A stretch of DNA of 64,000 nt from NCBI RefSeq assembly GCF_004551525.1, contig NZ_SATR01000008.1, positions 62,001 to 126,000 of the forward strand, in the 5' to 3' direction. Below the pieces are notes generated by a model. The model saw only the letters and a program-made list of their open reading frames with translations. It searched no databases and had not been told where the DNA came from. Below, piece after piece: positions 34,661-43,885 of the stretch; position 1 is the stretch's first letter, and every line of letters begins with the position of its first letter. The position numbers and the translations under genes were made by a program. The stretch comes from Vibrio ouci. GTDB taxonomy: Bacteria; Pseudomonadota; Gammaproteobacteria; Enterobacterales; Vibrionaceae.

Positions 34661-35407
34661 ATGTGTACATTATCTTGGCTTTACCACGGTAATAACCATT
34701 ACGAGGTTTATTTTAATCGTGATGAGCAACGCTCGCGCCTTCCTGCACTGGAACCGCAAAACATGATGATCGACGGAGTTCATTGTGTGATGCCGATTGA
34801 TCCGGTTGGAGGGGGCAGTTGGATCTCAACTAACGAGCATGGAGTGACGGTTTGCTTACTCAACTACTATCAAGGTGAAACGCCAAAAGGGGCGTTGATC
34901 AGTCGCGGGCTGATCGTTAAACGCTTGGCCAGCAGCAGCTCTAGCCACAACTTAGATCTTCGCTTGATGGAGATGACGCTGGATCGTTTTGCCCCGTTTA
35001 CCGTGGTCTCTTTTGATACTCGGCGTACGGCCAATGAAACCGTAGCTTGGACATGGGACGGTCAGCGTTTGTCCCGCTCACGCGCTTGTGCGCCTATGGT
35101 CTCAGCGGCGATGCATTTTGAGCAGGCTTCCCAATATCGCTTAAATTTGTTTAACGAACTGGTTGTCACGACGCCAAGCAATGATGTCGGCCGTCTGTTT
35201 CATCAAACTCATGACGCTCATTTCCCGCACCTTTCTCCGTTAATGGAGAGAGATGACGCTCGCACTGTAAGTTTTACCTCAGTCATCGTGTCCTCTACTA
35301 AGCAGGAGATGAGTTATCGCTCCGTGGATGATGATCGAACTATCGATTTTCAAGGTTATCAACGCTGGCTACGTTCACCTATTGCTGAACAAGGAGTATT
35401 TAAATGA
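34661..35407 (+). CDS. NRDE/TANGO2-family protein
   Basis: A 248-residue protein. The N-terminal MCTLSW begins with the conserved Cys2 of Ntn-hydrolase-like NRDE proteins, followed by YFNRDEQRSR (the N-R-D-E motif), GGSWISTNEHG and LLNY. Animal TANGO2 is tied to heme and lipid homeostasis; the bacterial role is unclear. It starts 2 bp after the DinB-like gene and overlaps the YHS gene by ATGA. Confidence 0.88.
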   Translation: MCTLSWLYHGNNHYEVYFNRDEQRSRLPALEPQNMMIDGVHCVMPIDPVGGGSWISTNEHGVTVCLLNYYQGETPKGALISRGLIVKRLASSSSSHNLDLRLMEMTLDRFAPFTVVSFDTRRTANETVAWTWDGQRLSRSRACAPMVSAAMHFEQASQYRLNLFNELVVTTPSNDVGRLFHQTHDAHFPHLSPLMERDDARTVSFTSVIVSSTKQEMSYRSVDDDRTIDFQGYQRWLRSPIAEQGVFK

Positions 35408-35841
35408 ACAAGTTATTAGCCCTAATTCTTTCTCTAATGAGTTTCTCTGTTTTTGCCGAAGATCCAATTTACACCGGTTTCTTTAGCAATAAAGCACTCG
35501 ATGGCTATGACACCGTCGCTTATTTTACGGACGGTAAACCTGTCAAAGGGAACAAGCAGTGGCAAACCGAATATCAAGGCGCAGATTGGTATTTTTCTTC
35601 ACCAGAAAATCTCAATAAATTCAAAGCCGATCCGCAAGCGTATGCCCCTCAATACGGTGGCTATTGTGCGTGGGCCGTTTCAGCTAAAAATGACTTTGCT
35701 CCGGCAGATCCAAATCAGTGGGCGATTGTCGATGGCAAGCTGTACCTGAATTACAACGCCGAAATCAAAGCGTGGTGGGATGACGATCGCAGCGGCCACA
35801 TTACTCAGGGCGACCAAAACTGGCCAGCACTGCTTCAATAA
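35404..35841 (+). CDS. Periplasmic YHS-domain protein
   Basis: A 145-residue protein with a signal peptide (MNKLLALILSLMSFSVFA, cleavage about residue 18). The YHS region has DGYDTVAYFTDGKPVKG, WYFSSPENLNKFKADPQAYAP and YGGYCAWAVS. YHS domains may bind metal or heme; this form is usually annotated only by domain. Its ATG overlaps the NRDE stop codon. It is the only exported member of the operon besides the membrane proteins. Confidence 0.85.
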   Translation: MNKLLALILSLMSFSVFAEDPIYTGFFSNKALDGYDTVAYFTDGKPVKGNKQWQTEYQGADWYFSSPENLNKFKADPQAYAPQYGGYCAWAVSAKNDFAPADPNQWAIVDGKLYLNYNAEIKAWWDDDRSGHITQGDQNWPALLQ

Positions 35842-35867
35842 ACACTCGCAAGTAAGAGAGACGCATT

Positions 35868-37613
35868 ATGATCACCAGTCCTTTTCGATTACCGCGTAAA
35901 ACGCCCTTTGGATTAGGGGAGTCCGTTGTTGAGTGGGCGACCGGCCTTGCCACGCTAGATGCACTTTATCAGCAAGAAAAGCTGCCTGAAAATAGCATCG
36001 AATTTATGCATGAAGCACTCGCGCGTATCGGCACTCAGTATCGTGTCGATCATGGAAGTGTGGAAGATGTTCCCAGCCAGGGACCAGTGCTTATTGTGGC
36101 TAATCACCCGTTTGGTGGGATTGAAGGGATCATTTTAGCGTCGCTTATTTCACAGGTGCGTGAGGATGTGAAGGTGCTTGCCAACGAACTGCTCAAACGT
36201 ATCCCAGAGCTTGATGAGCTGTTTATTGGCGTCGATGTATTTGGTGGTGAGCAAGCAAAATCGACCAACCGCCGCGCAATCAAAGCGGCCAATCAACACT
36301 TGAAAGACGGTGGTGTATTGATTGTCTTTCCAGCGGGTGAAGTGTCAGATTGGCAATCAAAAGAGCATAAGGTGACGGATAAAGAGTGGAGTAAATCGGT
36401 CGCTAAGTTTGTCCGTCATGCTGAAGCGACCACGGTGCCAATCTTCATCAATGGCATGAACAGCAAGCTTTTCTATCAAGCGGGGAAGATTCATCCACTA
36501 TTAAGAACTGCATTGCTTGGTCGCGAGCTACTCAATAAGTCGGGTCAAACCATCTCAGTGTCAGTGGGGCAGCCGATTCCTTACAGTGAGATAAAAGATT
36601 TTGCCAGCGACGAAGATATTACTCGTTACTTTCGCCTTAACACGTACTTGATGAGCAGTTTTGAGGATGAGAAAACACAAGTGTTGGCGCAGAGCAATGG
36701 AGAGCCGATTATTGCCCCAGTCGATATAGAATTGCTTGAGCGAGAACTCTCTGTATTAGACCAGTTCCAGCTATTGCAGCAAGGCGATTTTGATGTCTAT
36801 TGTGTGCCGACGGCTTATATCCCCAATATGATGCTGGAGATTGGCCGCGTGCGAGAGGAGAGTTTTCGAGAAGTGGGAGAAGGGAGCGGACAAGCGTGTG
36901 ACATCGACAAGTTTGACTCTCACTACCGACAGCTATTTGTCTGGAATAGAGCCAAGCGTGATTTAGTCGGGGCGTACCGCTTAGGATTAGTCGATGAGCT
37001 GGTCGAAAAGGGCGGTATTGAAGCTCTCTACTCGACCAGTCTGTTTAAGTATGACGAGAATTTTGTCGCAAGTTTAGGTCAGTCGATTGAGCTAGGGCGC
37101 TCTGTGGTCGCTCACCAATATCAGCGTAACATGCACTCACTTTTACTGCTCTGGAAAGGCATTGCCGCTTTTGTGCAGCGCAACCCGAAATATACTCATC
37201 TATTTGGTCCGGTGAGCATCAGCAATGACTATAGCCCAGTTGCCAGACAGTTAATCGCGTCGGTAATGTCTGTTCACTACTATGATGATGAGAAGGCCAA
37301 ATTAGTTGCGCCAACCACTCCGCTTGAAAAAAGTGGTCAGGAGTTTTGGCGCCCGGATATGTTGAGCTCACTATCTAAGTTGCCACTACTGTCCAAAGTT
37401 TTGAGCCGCCTTGAACAAGGAATGGGGCTGCCTGTGCTGCTTCGCCAGTATTTAGGTATGAACGGTAAGCTGGTTTGCTTTAACGTTGACCCTGCGTTTA
37501 ACTATGCGCTAGATGGACTGATCGTGGTGGATTTGACTAGCGTTCCTGCGCGTACGTTAGGTAAATATATGGGGCGACAAGAAGCTCAGGTGTACTTAGA
37601 ACATCATCAATAA
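35868..37613 (+). CDS. Two-domain acyltransferase (PlsC-like plus GNAT/OlsB-like), OlsF-like
   Basis: 581 residues. The N-terminal half is a lysophospholipid acyltransferase: NHPFGGIEG (about 79-87, the HxxxxD/E box) and VFPAGEVS (about 157-164). The C-terminal half (about 300-575) resembles the N-acyltransferase domain of OlsB/hemolysin-like proteins (EIGRVREESFR, ELGRSVVAHQYQ, LLLLWKGI). This order is that of OlsF, which makes ornithine lipids from an amino acid in two acylations. The amino-acid substrate cannot be read from sequence. Confidence 0.75.
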   Translation: MITSPFRLPRKTPFGLGESVVEWATGLATLDALYQQEKLPENSIEFMHEALARIGTQYRVDHGSVEDVPSQGPVLIVANHPFGGIEGIILASLISQVREDVKVLANELLKRIPELDELFIGVDVFGGEQAKSTNRRAIKAANQHLKDGGVLIVFPAGEVSDWQSKEHKVTDKEWSKSVAKFVRHAEATTVPIFINGMNSKLFYQAGKIHPLLRTALLGRELLNKSGQTISVSVGQPIPYSEIKDFASDEDITRYFRLNTYLMSSFEDEKTQVLAQSNGEPIIAPVDIELLERELSVLDQFQLLQQGDFDVYCVPTAYIPNMMLEIGRVREESFREVGEGSGQACDIDKFDSHYRQLFVWNRAKRDLVGAYRLGLVDELVEKGGIEALYSTSLFKYDENFVASLGQSIELGRSVVAHQYQRNMHSLLLLWKGIAAFVQRNPKYTHLFGPVSISNDYSPVARQLIASVMSVHYYDDEKAKLVAPTTPLEKSGQEFWRPDMLSSLSKLPLLSKVLSRLEQGMGLPVLLRQYLGMNGKLVCFNVDPAFNYALDGLIVVDLTSVPARTLGKYMGRQEAQVYLEHHQ

Positions 37614-37638
37614 CTGGGTTTTTATCTAAAGGATCATT

Positions 37639-38484
37639 ATGCCGACGTCTTTGACGCTACCTATTGCCTTAATTGCTTTTGCTGCTAATTCCTTTTTCTG
37701 CCGTTTTGCGCTCTCAGAGCAGTCAATTGAACCCGGTGCCTTTACCTTGATTCGCCTGTTATCTGGCGCATTGACCTTAGTTATTCTGATGAAGATTAAA
37801 GGGGAGTTTCACGCTAATTTCCTTTCGTCTGGCCGCAGTTGGCTTGCTGGTGGTGCTCTGTTTGGCTATGCCGTGGCATTTTCCTTCGCATACACCGAGC
37901 TCTCTACCGGAACGGGCGCTCTGATTTTATTTGGTGTTGTCCAGCTGACTTTGATTGCGGCTTATATTGTCTTAGGCCAAAGGTTAGGGCTATGGGAATG
38001 GCTAGGGGTGCTGCTCTCTATTAGTGGTTTTGTCGTATTGATGTTGCCATCGGCTCAAACGCCGGATTGGGGAATGGCGCTGCTGATGGCCGTTTCTGGG
38101 CTATGTTGGGCTGGGTTTACTCTTGCAGGGCGATACAGCAGTGATGCACCTTCAGTCTCAATTACTCAAGGCTTTTTCATTGCGACTCTTTTGGCACTCG
38201 CAACAAGCCCATTGCTACTGACTTCGCACATACCAGAGCTTTCGGGTCTGCTATGGGCAATGATGTCAGGCGTACTCGCTTCAGGCTTTGGCTACATTCT
38301 TTGGTATCAGGTTTTGCAAAAGATTTCGGTACTTCAGGCGTCAGTTGCCCAACTTTCTGTGCCAGTCATTGCATTCGTTGCTGGCGGTATCGGGTTAGGA
38401 GAAGCCATCACTTCAACCTCGGTGATAGCTTCAATGTTAGTGCTCGGAGGGATAGGCCTTATCTTCGTTATGAAGCGAGATTAG
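37639..38484 (+). CDS. EamA/DMT-family exporter
   Basis: A 281-residue protein with about ten hydrophobic helices in two EamA repeats (about 5-135 and 145-280); EPGAFTLIRLLSG and EWLGVLLSISGFVVLM are typical. Family members export amino acids and metabolites. It is last gene of the seven-gene operon (25 bp after the acyltransferase) and converges on malI with only 7 bp between stop codons. Confidence 0.88.
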   Translation: MPTSLTLPIALIAFAANSFFCRFALSEQSIEPGAFTLIRLLSGALTLVILMKIKGEFHANFLSSGRSWLAGGALFGYAVAFSFAYTELSTGTGALILFGVVQLTLIAAYIVLGQRLGLWEWLGVLLSISGFVVLMLPSAQTPDWGMALLMAVSGLCWAGFTLAGRYSSDAPSVSITQGFFIATLLALATSPLLLTSHIPELSGLLWAMMSGVLASGFGYILWYQVLQKISVLQASVAQLSVPVIAFVAGGIGLGEAITSTSVIASMLVLGGIGLIFVMKRD

Positions 38485-38491
38485 ATCTGAA

Positions 38492-39514
38492 TTAAGCTGA
38501 ATCACGCACAATTAGCTCGGGTGGAAGGATTAAGCTATATGGCTGAGGGTCTTCTTGCTTCAGTTGGTTGATCAACCTTTTAGCGGCTTGTCTTCCCATC
38601 TCTCGTGCATTGGAGTTGATAAAGGTGAGCGATGGCTCGGTGAGTTCTGCCTCTTCAACATCATCAAAGCCAATCACTGAAACTTGTTCACCAATAATCT
38701 GATCTTTTCCGATTGAGCGCCCGGCACGATTTACACCGTAAACTGCGCCTAATGCGGTAGAGGAATGGTGGCACAAAATCGCGGTGATTTGAGGATGCTC
38801 AAGTAACAATTGTTGAACAGTTTGTGCGGCTGAAGCTTGGCTTTTTCCACACTCGACCACCCATTCAGGCTTAAAGGGTAAGCCAAACTGCATCAATGTT
38901 GAGCAGTAGCCGCCAATGCGCTCTGCTCGACACAGAGAACTGCTTTTTCCGCCGACATAGGCGATTCTTCTATGCCCTTGTTTAACAAGATGTTCTGTTG
39001 CTAGCTTGGCCGCGTACATATTATCAGGCCCGACGTAATCAATTTGTTTATCGACGGACGCTCGGGAAATACACACTATCGGTAGATTATGCTCTTTTAG
39101 GTTATCGACATTGAACTGCTGGCTTTCTCCGATTGGACAAAATGCAATCCCTCCCACGCCTTGTCTGGCCATGGTTAGAACACATTTTTCAAATTTTTCT
39201 TGGCTATCACCACTTTGCGCAAGAAACAGCATGTAGCCTTGTTGTTCAATCTCCTCGCTTAAGCCAGCTGCGACTTCAGCGTAATAAGGGTCACTAATGT
39301 CCTTAAGAATCAAACCGATGATTTCGCTTGAATTAGAGCGTAGGTTCGCGGCAGCACGATTACGAATGTACCCCAGCTCTTCAACGGCTGAAGTGACTTT
39401 TTCGATGGTGTCAGGAGATATTCTGCCTTTGTTGCCCAGTACCATCGAAACAGTAGTGACAGAGACTCCAGCGTGTTTAGCGACTTCTGTAATGGTCACT
39501 TTCTTTGACGACAT
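38492..39514 (-). CDS. malI: LacI-family repressor MalI
   Basis: A 340-residue LacI/GalR regulator. The N-terminal helix-turn-helix VTITEVAKHAGVSVTTVSMVLG (residues 6-27) has the hinge helix AAANLRSNSS and then a periplasmic-binding-like effector domain. It is divergent from malX-malY, which MalI represses in E. coli. Two palindromic operators lie in the shared intergenic region, one close to each gene. Confidence 0.93.
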   Translation of the reverse strand: MSSKKVTITEVAKHAGVSVTTVSMVLGNKGRISPDTIEKVTSAVEELGYIRNRAAANLRSNSSEIIGLILKDISDPYYAEVAAGLSEEIEQQGYMLFLAQSGDSQEKFEKCVLTMARQGVGGIAFCPIGESQQFNVDNLKEHNLPIVCISRASVDKQIDYVGPDNMYAAKLATEHLVKQGHRRIAYVGGKSSSLCRAERIGGYCSTLMQFGLPFKPEWVVECGKSQASAAQTVQQLLLEHPQITAILCHHSSTALGAVYGVNRAGRSIGKDQIIGEQVSVIGFDDVEEAELTEPSLTFINSNAREMGRQAAKRLINQLKQEDPQPYSLILPPELIVRDSA

Positions 39515-39530
39515 AGCTTCACTTTTAGAT

Positions 39531-39547
39531 GATTAAAACGTTTTATC
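39531..39547. promoter_or_regulatory. MalI operator near malI
   Basis: The palindrome taaaacgtttta (39534-39545), within gattaaaacgttttatc, matches the E. coli MalI operator GATAAAACGTTTTATC. It is 17 bp upstream of the malI start codon, suiting autorepression. Confidence 0.85.
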
Positions 39548-39631
39548 AGGAAACTTTACCCCTATTGACATGATTTTAAAAGCCCCACATTAAGTATGGG
39601 AAAACTTGTTTAACTTGATCACAGATATTTT

Positions 39632-39647
39632 GGTAAAACGTTTTATC
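39632..39647. promoter_or_regulatory. MalI operator near malX
   Basis: ggtaaaacgttttatc holds the same 12-bp palindrome (39634-39645), exactly 100 bp from the first, and lies about 100 bp before malX. A half CRP-like site (tcaca near 39619) lies just upstream; the full CRP consensus is not convincing. Confidence 0.85.
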
Positions 39648-39749
39648 AAAATTTTATCGGCGTATATTGAGCACATAAATAAAGAAATTCATGCACACAT
39701 ATCGTGCTGTGCATGAGCCCTACAAGTTCTCAATTTCCGGAGACGTTTT

Positions 39750-41321
39750 ATGTCTAATACTAATAAATCGACCATGTGGGAGTTCTTGCAAAGCCTCGGC
39801 AAGACGTTCATGTTGCCTGTTGCGCTACTTGCGTTCTCAGGTATTTTGCTTGGTGTCGGCAGCTCATTGTCGAGCTCAGCAATCAAAGAAGCGATCCCTC
39901 TTTTAGACAATACTTTGCTTCAATATCTATTTATGTGGATGACCAAGATTGGCTTGGTTGCCTTCATTTATCTTCCGGTGATGTTTGCTATCGCGATTCC
40001 CCTTGGCTTGGCTCGTGAAGAGAAAGGCGTTGCCGGCTTTGCGGGTTTCGTTGGATATGCCGCGTTCAACCTAGCAATCAACTTTTTCTTAACCGTTGCT
40101 GGCGTACTCGGTGATGAAGCGCAGCGTTCAGCGTATGGCGTGAAAAGTATTATCGGTATCGAATCTATCGACACGGGGATTCTAGGCGCCGTGATGGTGG
40201 GTATCATCGTGGCTAAGCTTCATCTGCGTTATTACACATTTAAAATGCCAGATGCATTGGCTTTCTTTGGTGGTACACGTTTCGTCCCAATCATTTCTGC
40301 AATCGTATTGGGTGTGGTTGGTGTCTTCATTCCGTTTGTGTGGCCTTACTTTGCGGCTGGCATCAACGGTATTGGTTACGCGATTGCAGGAGCTGGTGAT
40401 TTTGGCCCAATGCTATTCGGTACTGGTGAGCGACTACTACTGCCTATAGGTCTTCACCATATCTTAGTGGCTCTGATTCGTTTCACCGAAGCGGGTGGTA
40501 CGATGGAAGTGTGTGGTCAAACGGTCTCTGGTGCGCTGAATATTTTCTACTCAGAGCTTTCTTGTCCTGATACCACTGCATTTACCCCAGAAGTGACGGC
40601 TTTCTTATCACAGGGCAAAATGCCAACTTTCCTTGGCGGTCTGCCGGGTGCAGCATTAGCTATGTACCACTGTGCTCGACCTGAAAATCGCTCGAAAATC
40701 AAAGCGCTACTTATCTCAGGTGTCGTTGCTTGTGTGGTGGGTGGTATTACTGAGCCTCTAGAATTCTTGTTCCTGTTTGTTGCCCCAGTGCTTTACTTCA
40801 TCCATGCCATCTTAACCGGTGTTGGTTTTATGGTGATGGGTATGTTGGATGTCACAATCGGTAATACCGACGGCAATATCATCGACTTCTTAGTCTTCGG
40901 TGTTCTGCAAGGCACAGCAACCAAATGGTACCTAGTTCCTCTTGTCGCTGGTATTTGGTTCGCGGTTTACTACTCGGTGTTCAAATTTGCTATCACTAAG
41001 TTCAACCTTAAGACTCCAGGGCGCGAAGTTGATACAGCGGAAGTGGATAAAGAGCTCGAAGCGGCATTTATCAATGAGTCTGGCAAAGGTGCGGCAGTGC
41101 TAGCAGCGCTAGGTGGTAAAGAGAATATTACCGCACTAGATAACTGTATTACTCGCCTACGCATGTCAGTGAACGATATGAGCTTGGTCGACGACGCTAA
41201 ACTAAAAGCACACGGCGCTTTAGGTGTGGTGAAGTTGGATGAGCATAACCTGCAAGTGGTGATCGGTACTCAAGTGCACCTCGTTAAAAATGAGATGCAG
41301 TCCATCATGTCGGCTAGTTAA
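39750..41321 (+). CDS. malX: PTS maltose/glucose-type EIICB, MalX
   Basis: A 523-residue PTS permease. The EIIC domain (about 10-410) has ten or so membrane helices and GTGERLLLPIGLHHI, GGITEPLEF. An EIIB domain follows (about 450-520) with phosphocysteine in LDNCITRLRM. There is no EIIA domain, so phosphate would come from a general EIIA-Glc. It phosphorylates a sugar during uptake. It is repressed by MalI and cotranscribed with malY and manA. Confidence 0.94.
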   Translation: MSNTNKSTMWEFLQSLGKTFMLPVALLAFSGILLGVGSSLSSSAIKEAIPLLDNTLLQYLFMWMTKIGLVAFIYLPVMFAIAIPLGLAREEKGVAGFAGFVGYAAFNLAINFFLTVAGVLGDEAQRSAYGVKSIIGIESIDTGILGAVMVGIIVAKLHLRYYTFKMPDALAFFGGTRFVPIISAIVLGVVGVFIPFVWPYFAAGINGIGYAIAGAGDFGPMLFGTGERLLLPIGLHHILVALIRFTEAGGTMEVCGQTVSGALNIFYSELSCPDTTAFTPEVTAFLSQGKMPTFLGGLPGAALAMYHCARPENRSKIKALLISGVVACVVGGITEPLEFLFLFVAPVLYFIHAILTGVGFMVMGMLDVTIGNTDGNIIDFLVFGVLQGTATKWYLVPLVAGIWFAVYYSVFKFAITKFNLKTPGREVDTAEVDKELEAAFINESGKGAAVLAALGGKENITALDNCITRLRMSVNDMSLVDDAKLKAHGALGVVKLDEHNLQVVIGTQVHLVKNEMQSIMSAS

Positions 41322-41362
41322 GCATTACTTCGATATTTTGCTCCTCCCTCGGCACACTTATA

Positions 41363-41386
41363 AATTCCCCCAGTGCTGAGGGAATT
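41363..41386 (+). other. Intergenic hairpin between malX and malY
   Basis: aattccc (41363-41369) and gggaatt (41380-41386) can pair around a 10-base loop. No T-run follows, so it may set mRNA stability rather than terminate. Confidence 0.4.
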
Positions 41387-41405
41387 CTCTCCTTGGATAA
41401 TTGAT

Positions 41406-42608
41406 ATGACTCAGAACTTTGACTTCGATACTCCTATTGATCGCATTGGTACTTACTGTACCCAGTGGGATTATGTTCAAGATAGATTTGGCAAGCCGGG
41501 ATTGTTGCCATTCACCATTTCAGATATGGATTTCGCGGCCCCTGAATCGGTAATCAGGACTCTTCAACAAAGATTAGAGCACCCAGTGTTAGGTTACAGC
41601 CGTTGGAATCATGATGATTTTAAGCGCGCAATCAGTTATTGGTATCAAGCTCGCTTTGACTGCGAAATCGATAAAGAATGTTTGGTTTATGGCCCTTCAG
41701 TTATCTATATCGTCTCAAAACTGATTGAGCAATGGTCAACTCCGGGGCAAGGGGTGATCTTTCACACGCCTGCTTATGATGCTTTTGACAAAATGATTGA
41801 GGGGCAGGGAAGAAAGTGTATTCGTTCACCGTTAATCAAAGAGAAGCATCGATTTGAAATCAATTGGCAAGACTTAGAGCACAAGCTGGCTGATAGCAAC
41901 AATACAGTGCTATTGCTCTGTAGCCCTCATAACCCAACGGGGAGAGTATGGAGCAGAGATGAGCTAGAGAGGCTCGCTCGTTTATGTGAAAAGCATGGAG
42001 TTAAGGTAATCTCTGATGAGATCCACATGGACGTTAGCTTCAAGCCACATACGCCGTATACCGGCTTTGGCAACTCCTCTGATTGGGCATTGGTTACTTC
42101 GGCGTCGAAGTCATTCAACATACCCGCTCTTAATGGGGCCTATGCGTTGATCCCTTGTCAAAATGCCAGAGCGAAGTACCTACATAAGCTGAAAGAAGTC
42201 GATGGGCTTTCTTCTCCTTCAATTCTAGGTGTGCTGGCGATGATGGCTGCCTACAATGAGGGAGAGCCATGGCTCAATGCACTCAATCAATATGTACACG
42301 CTAATCATGAATATGTGAAAGCGGTGCTAGAACAAGCCTTTCCCGAGCTTTGTTATACCGTGCCAGATTCAACTTACCTGGCTTGGTTAGATCTTTCTCC
42401 TTTGAATCTCGGTATGTCACAGCTTAATCAGGCGTTAATCGAACAATTCGATGTCGCGATTATGTCTGGTGAAGTTTATGGTGAGACAGGGAAAGGGTAC
42501 CTTCGCCTCAATCTTGGCTGTCCACGATCCAAAATTGAGCAAGGATTAACTGCACTTATCAAAGCGATTGGTTTGCAACGCACTGCCATTAATCAGGGAG
42601 TAGAGTGA
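41406..42608 (+). CDS. malY: Cystathionine beta-lyase / mal regulator MalY
   Basis: About 400 residues from ATG 41406 (MTQNFDFDTPIDR); an in-frame ATG 11 codons upstream precedes the conserved start. It is a PLP aminotransferase-fold protein: SPHNPTGRVWS, SDEIHMDV and the PLP lysine in TSASKSFNIPALNGAY. E. coli MalY cleaves cystathionine and also binds MalT to damp the maltose regulon. Its place after malX under MalI control is conserved. Confidence 0.93.
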   Translation: MTQNFDFDTPIDRIGTYCTQWDYVQDRFGKPGLLPFTISDMDFAAPESVIRTLQQRLEHPVLGYSRWNHDDFKRAISYWYQARFDCEIDKECLVYGPSVIYIVSKLIEQWSTPGQGVIFHTPAYDAFDKMIEGQGRKCIRSPLIKEKHRFEINWQDLEHKLADSNNTVLLLCSPHNPTGRVWSRDELERLARLCEKHGVKVISDEIHMDVSFKPHTPYTGFGNSSDWALVTSASKSFNIPALNGAYALIPCQNARAKYLHKLKEVDGLSSPSILGVLAMMAAYNEGEPWLNALNQYVHANHEYVKAVLEQAFPELCYTVPDSTYLAWLDLSPLNLGMSQLNQALIEQFDVAIMSGEVYGETGKGYLRLNLGCPRSKIEQGLTALIKAIGLQRTAINQGVE

Positions 42609-42609
42609 C

Positions 42610-43797
42610 ATGTCTTTGTTCAAGCTGAATAACGTAATCCAAAACTATGCTTGGGGCAGCAAAGAGTCGATTTCAAAGCTGTTTGGTATCGATAATGCTG
42701 AGCATCAACCTCAGGCTGAGATCTGGATGGGCGCCCACCCGAACGGTTGCTCACGAGTTGCGTCAACAGGGGAGTTGTTGTCGGATGTGATAGCCCAAGA
42801 CAGCAAAAACATGTTTGGCGACTATACGGCAAGACGTTTTGGTGAGCTGCCGTATCTATTCAAAGTACTCGCGGCCGAGACACCCCTCTCAATTCAAGTA
42901 CACCCAAGTAAGCACAAAGCCGAGGCGGGTTTTGCTCGAGAAAATGAGCAAGGTATTGCGCTTGATTCTGCATGTCGCAACTACAAAGATCCTAACCATA
43001 AGCCAGAGCTCGTCTATGCATTGACCTTTTATAAGGCGATGAATGGCTTTCGCCCTATTAATCAGATTGTTAGCTTATTTCAGCAAGCGGGTATCGAGAG
43101 TTTGTCGGCGGAAGTTACTGCACTTGAAAGCAAGCCGAATAGTGCTGGTCTGCGTGAGTTTTTTACTGCGGTGATGTCACTTGATGAGCAGAAAAAAGCC
43201 AACGTGCTGGCTGATCTAGAACAAGCGCTAAAGCTAGGTCCAAAGACAGCCCTACTTCGTGAAGTGTTTGGGTACGTGGCAGAGTTTAAAAAGCACTACC
43301 CGAGTGATATTGGTCTATTGTCGCCATTGCTCTTGAATACGGTAGAACTCGCTCCGGGAGAGGCGATGTTTCTTCATGCCGAGACGCCTCATGCTTATGT
43401 GCAAGGGACAGGGCTTGAGATTATGGCCAACTCAGACAATGTACTGCGTGCAGGGCTAACGCCTAAGCATATTGATGTGGATGAGTTAATTGATAACACG
43501 CGCTTTCAATCGACCAATCCAGACAAGATCAAACTGTTGCCAATCGAGAAAGAGGGCAAGCTCAGTTACCCGATTCCCGTAGACGATTTTGGCTTTGATA
43601 TTGTGACAGTAAGTGATGTCGCCAAGCAGCAGTACCTGCGCAGCGCCGAGATACTGTTTTGTGTTGAGGGCGAGGTATCAATCGAAGTCGAGCAACAGAC
43701 GCTACTGCTGCGACCTGGGGAGTCGGTATTTATTAGTAATGATTCAGGGGTGTATCAATGCCAAGGCAATGGCATTTTAGCCCGCGCTTATAATTAG
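42610..43797 (+). CDS. manA: Mannose-6-phosphate isomerase, class I
   Basis: A 395-residue zinc enzyme. Conserved NYAWGSKESI (residues 11-20), IQVHPSKHKAEAGFA, and KDPNHKPELVYAL give the metal site; HAETPHAYV and NSDNVLRAGLTPK follow. It interconverts mannose-6-P and fructose-6-P. It starts 2 bp after malY, so it belongs to the malXY operon and may process sugar phosphate from MalX-type uptake. Confidence 0.95.
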   Translation: MSLFKLNNVIQNYAWGSKESISKLFGIDNAEHQPQAEIWMGAHPNGCSRVASTGELLSDVIAQDSKNMFGDYTARRFGELPYLFKVLAAETPLSIQVHPSKHKAEAGFARENEQGIALDSACRNYKDPNHKPELVYALTFYKAMNGFRPINQIVSLFQQAGIESLSAEVTALESKPNSAGLREFFTAVMSLDEQKKANVLADLEQALKLGPKTALLREVFGYVAEFKKHYPSDIGLLSPLLLNTVELAPGEAMFLHAETPHAYVQGTGLEIMANSDNVLRAGLTPKHIDVDELIDNTRFQSTNPDKIKLLPIEKEGKLSYPIPVDDFGFDIVTVSDVAKQQYLRSAEILFCVEGEVSIEVEQQTLLLRPGESVFISNDSGVYQCQGNGILARAYN

Positions 43798-43816
43798 GTT
43801 TATTGCTTCCAAATAA

Positions 43817-43847
43817 AAAACCCCAAGCAGATTGCTTGGGGGTTTTT
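43817..43847. terminator. Terminator after manA
   Basis: aaaaccccaagca pairs with tgcttgggggtttt, with one bulged G, and is flanked by A and T tracts. It can act on the operon to the left and on the small leftward gene to the right. Confidence 0.85.
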
Positions 43848-43885
43848 CGTTTAAAGGCGTAATCACAAACCCGTTGGTATACAGG

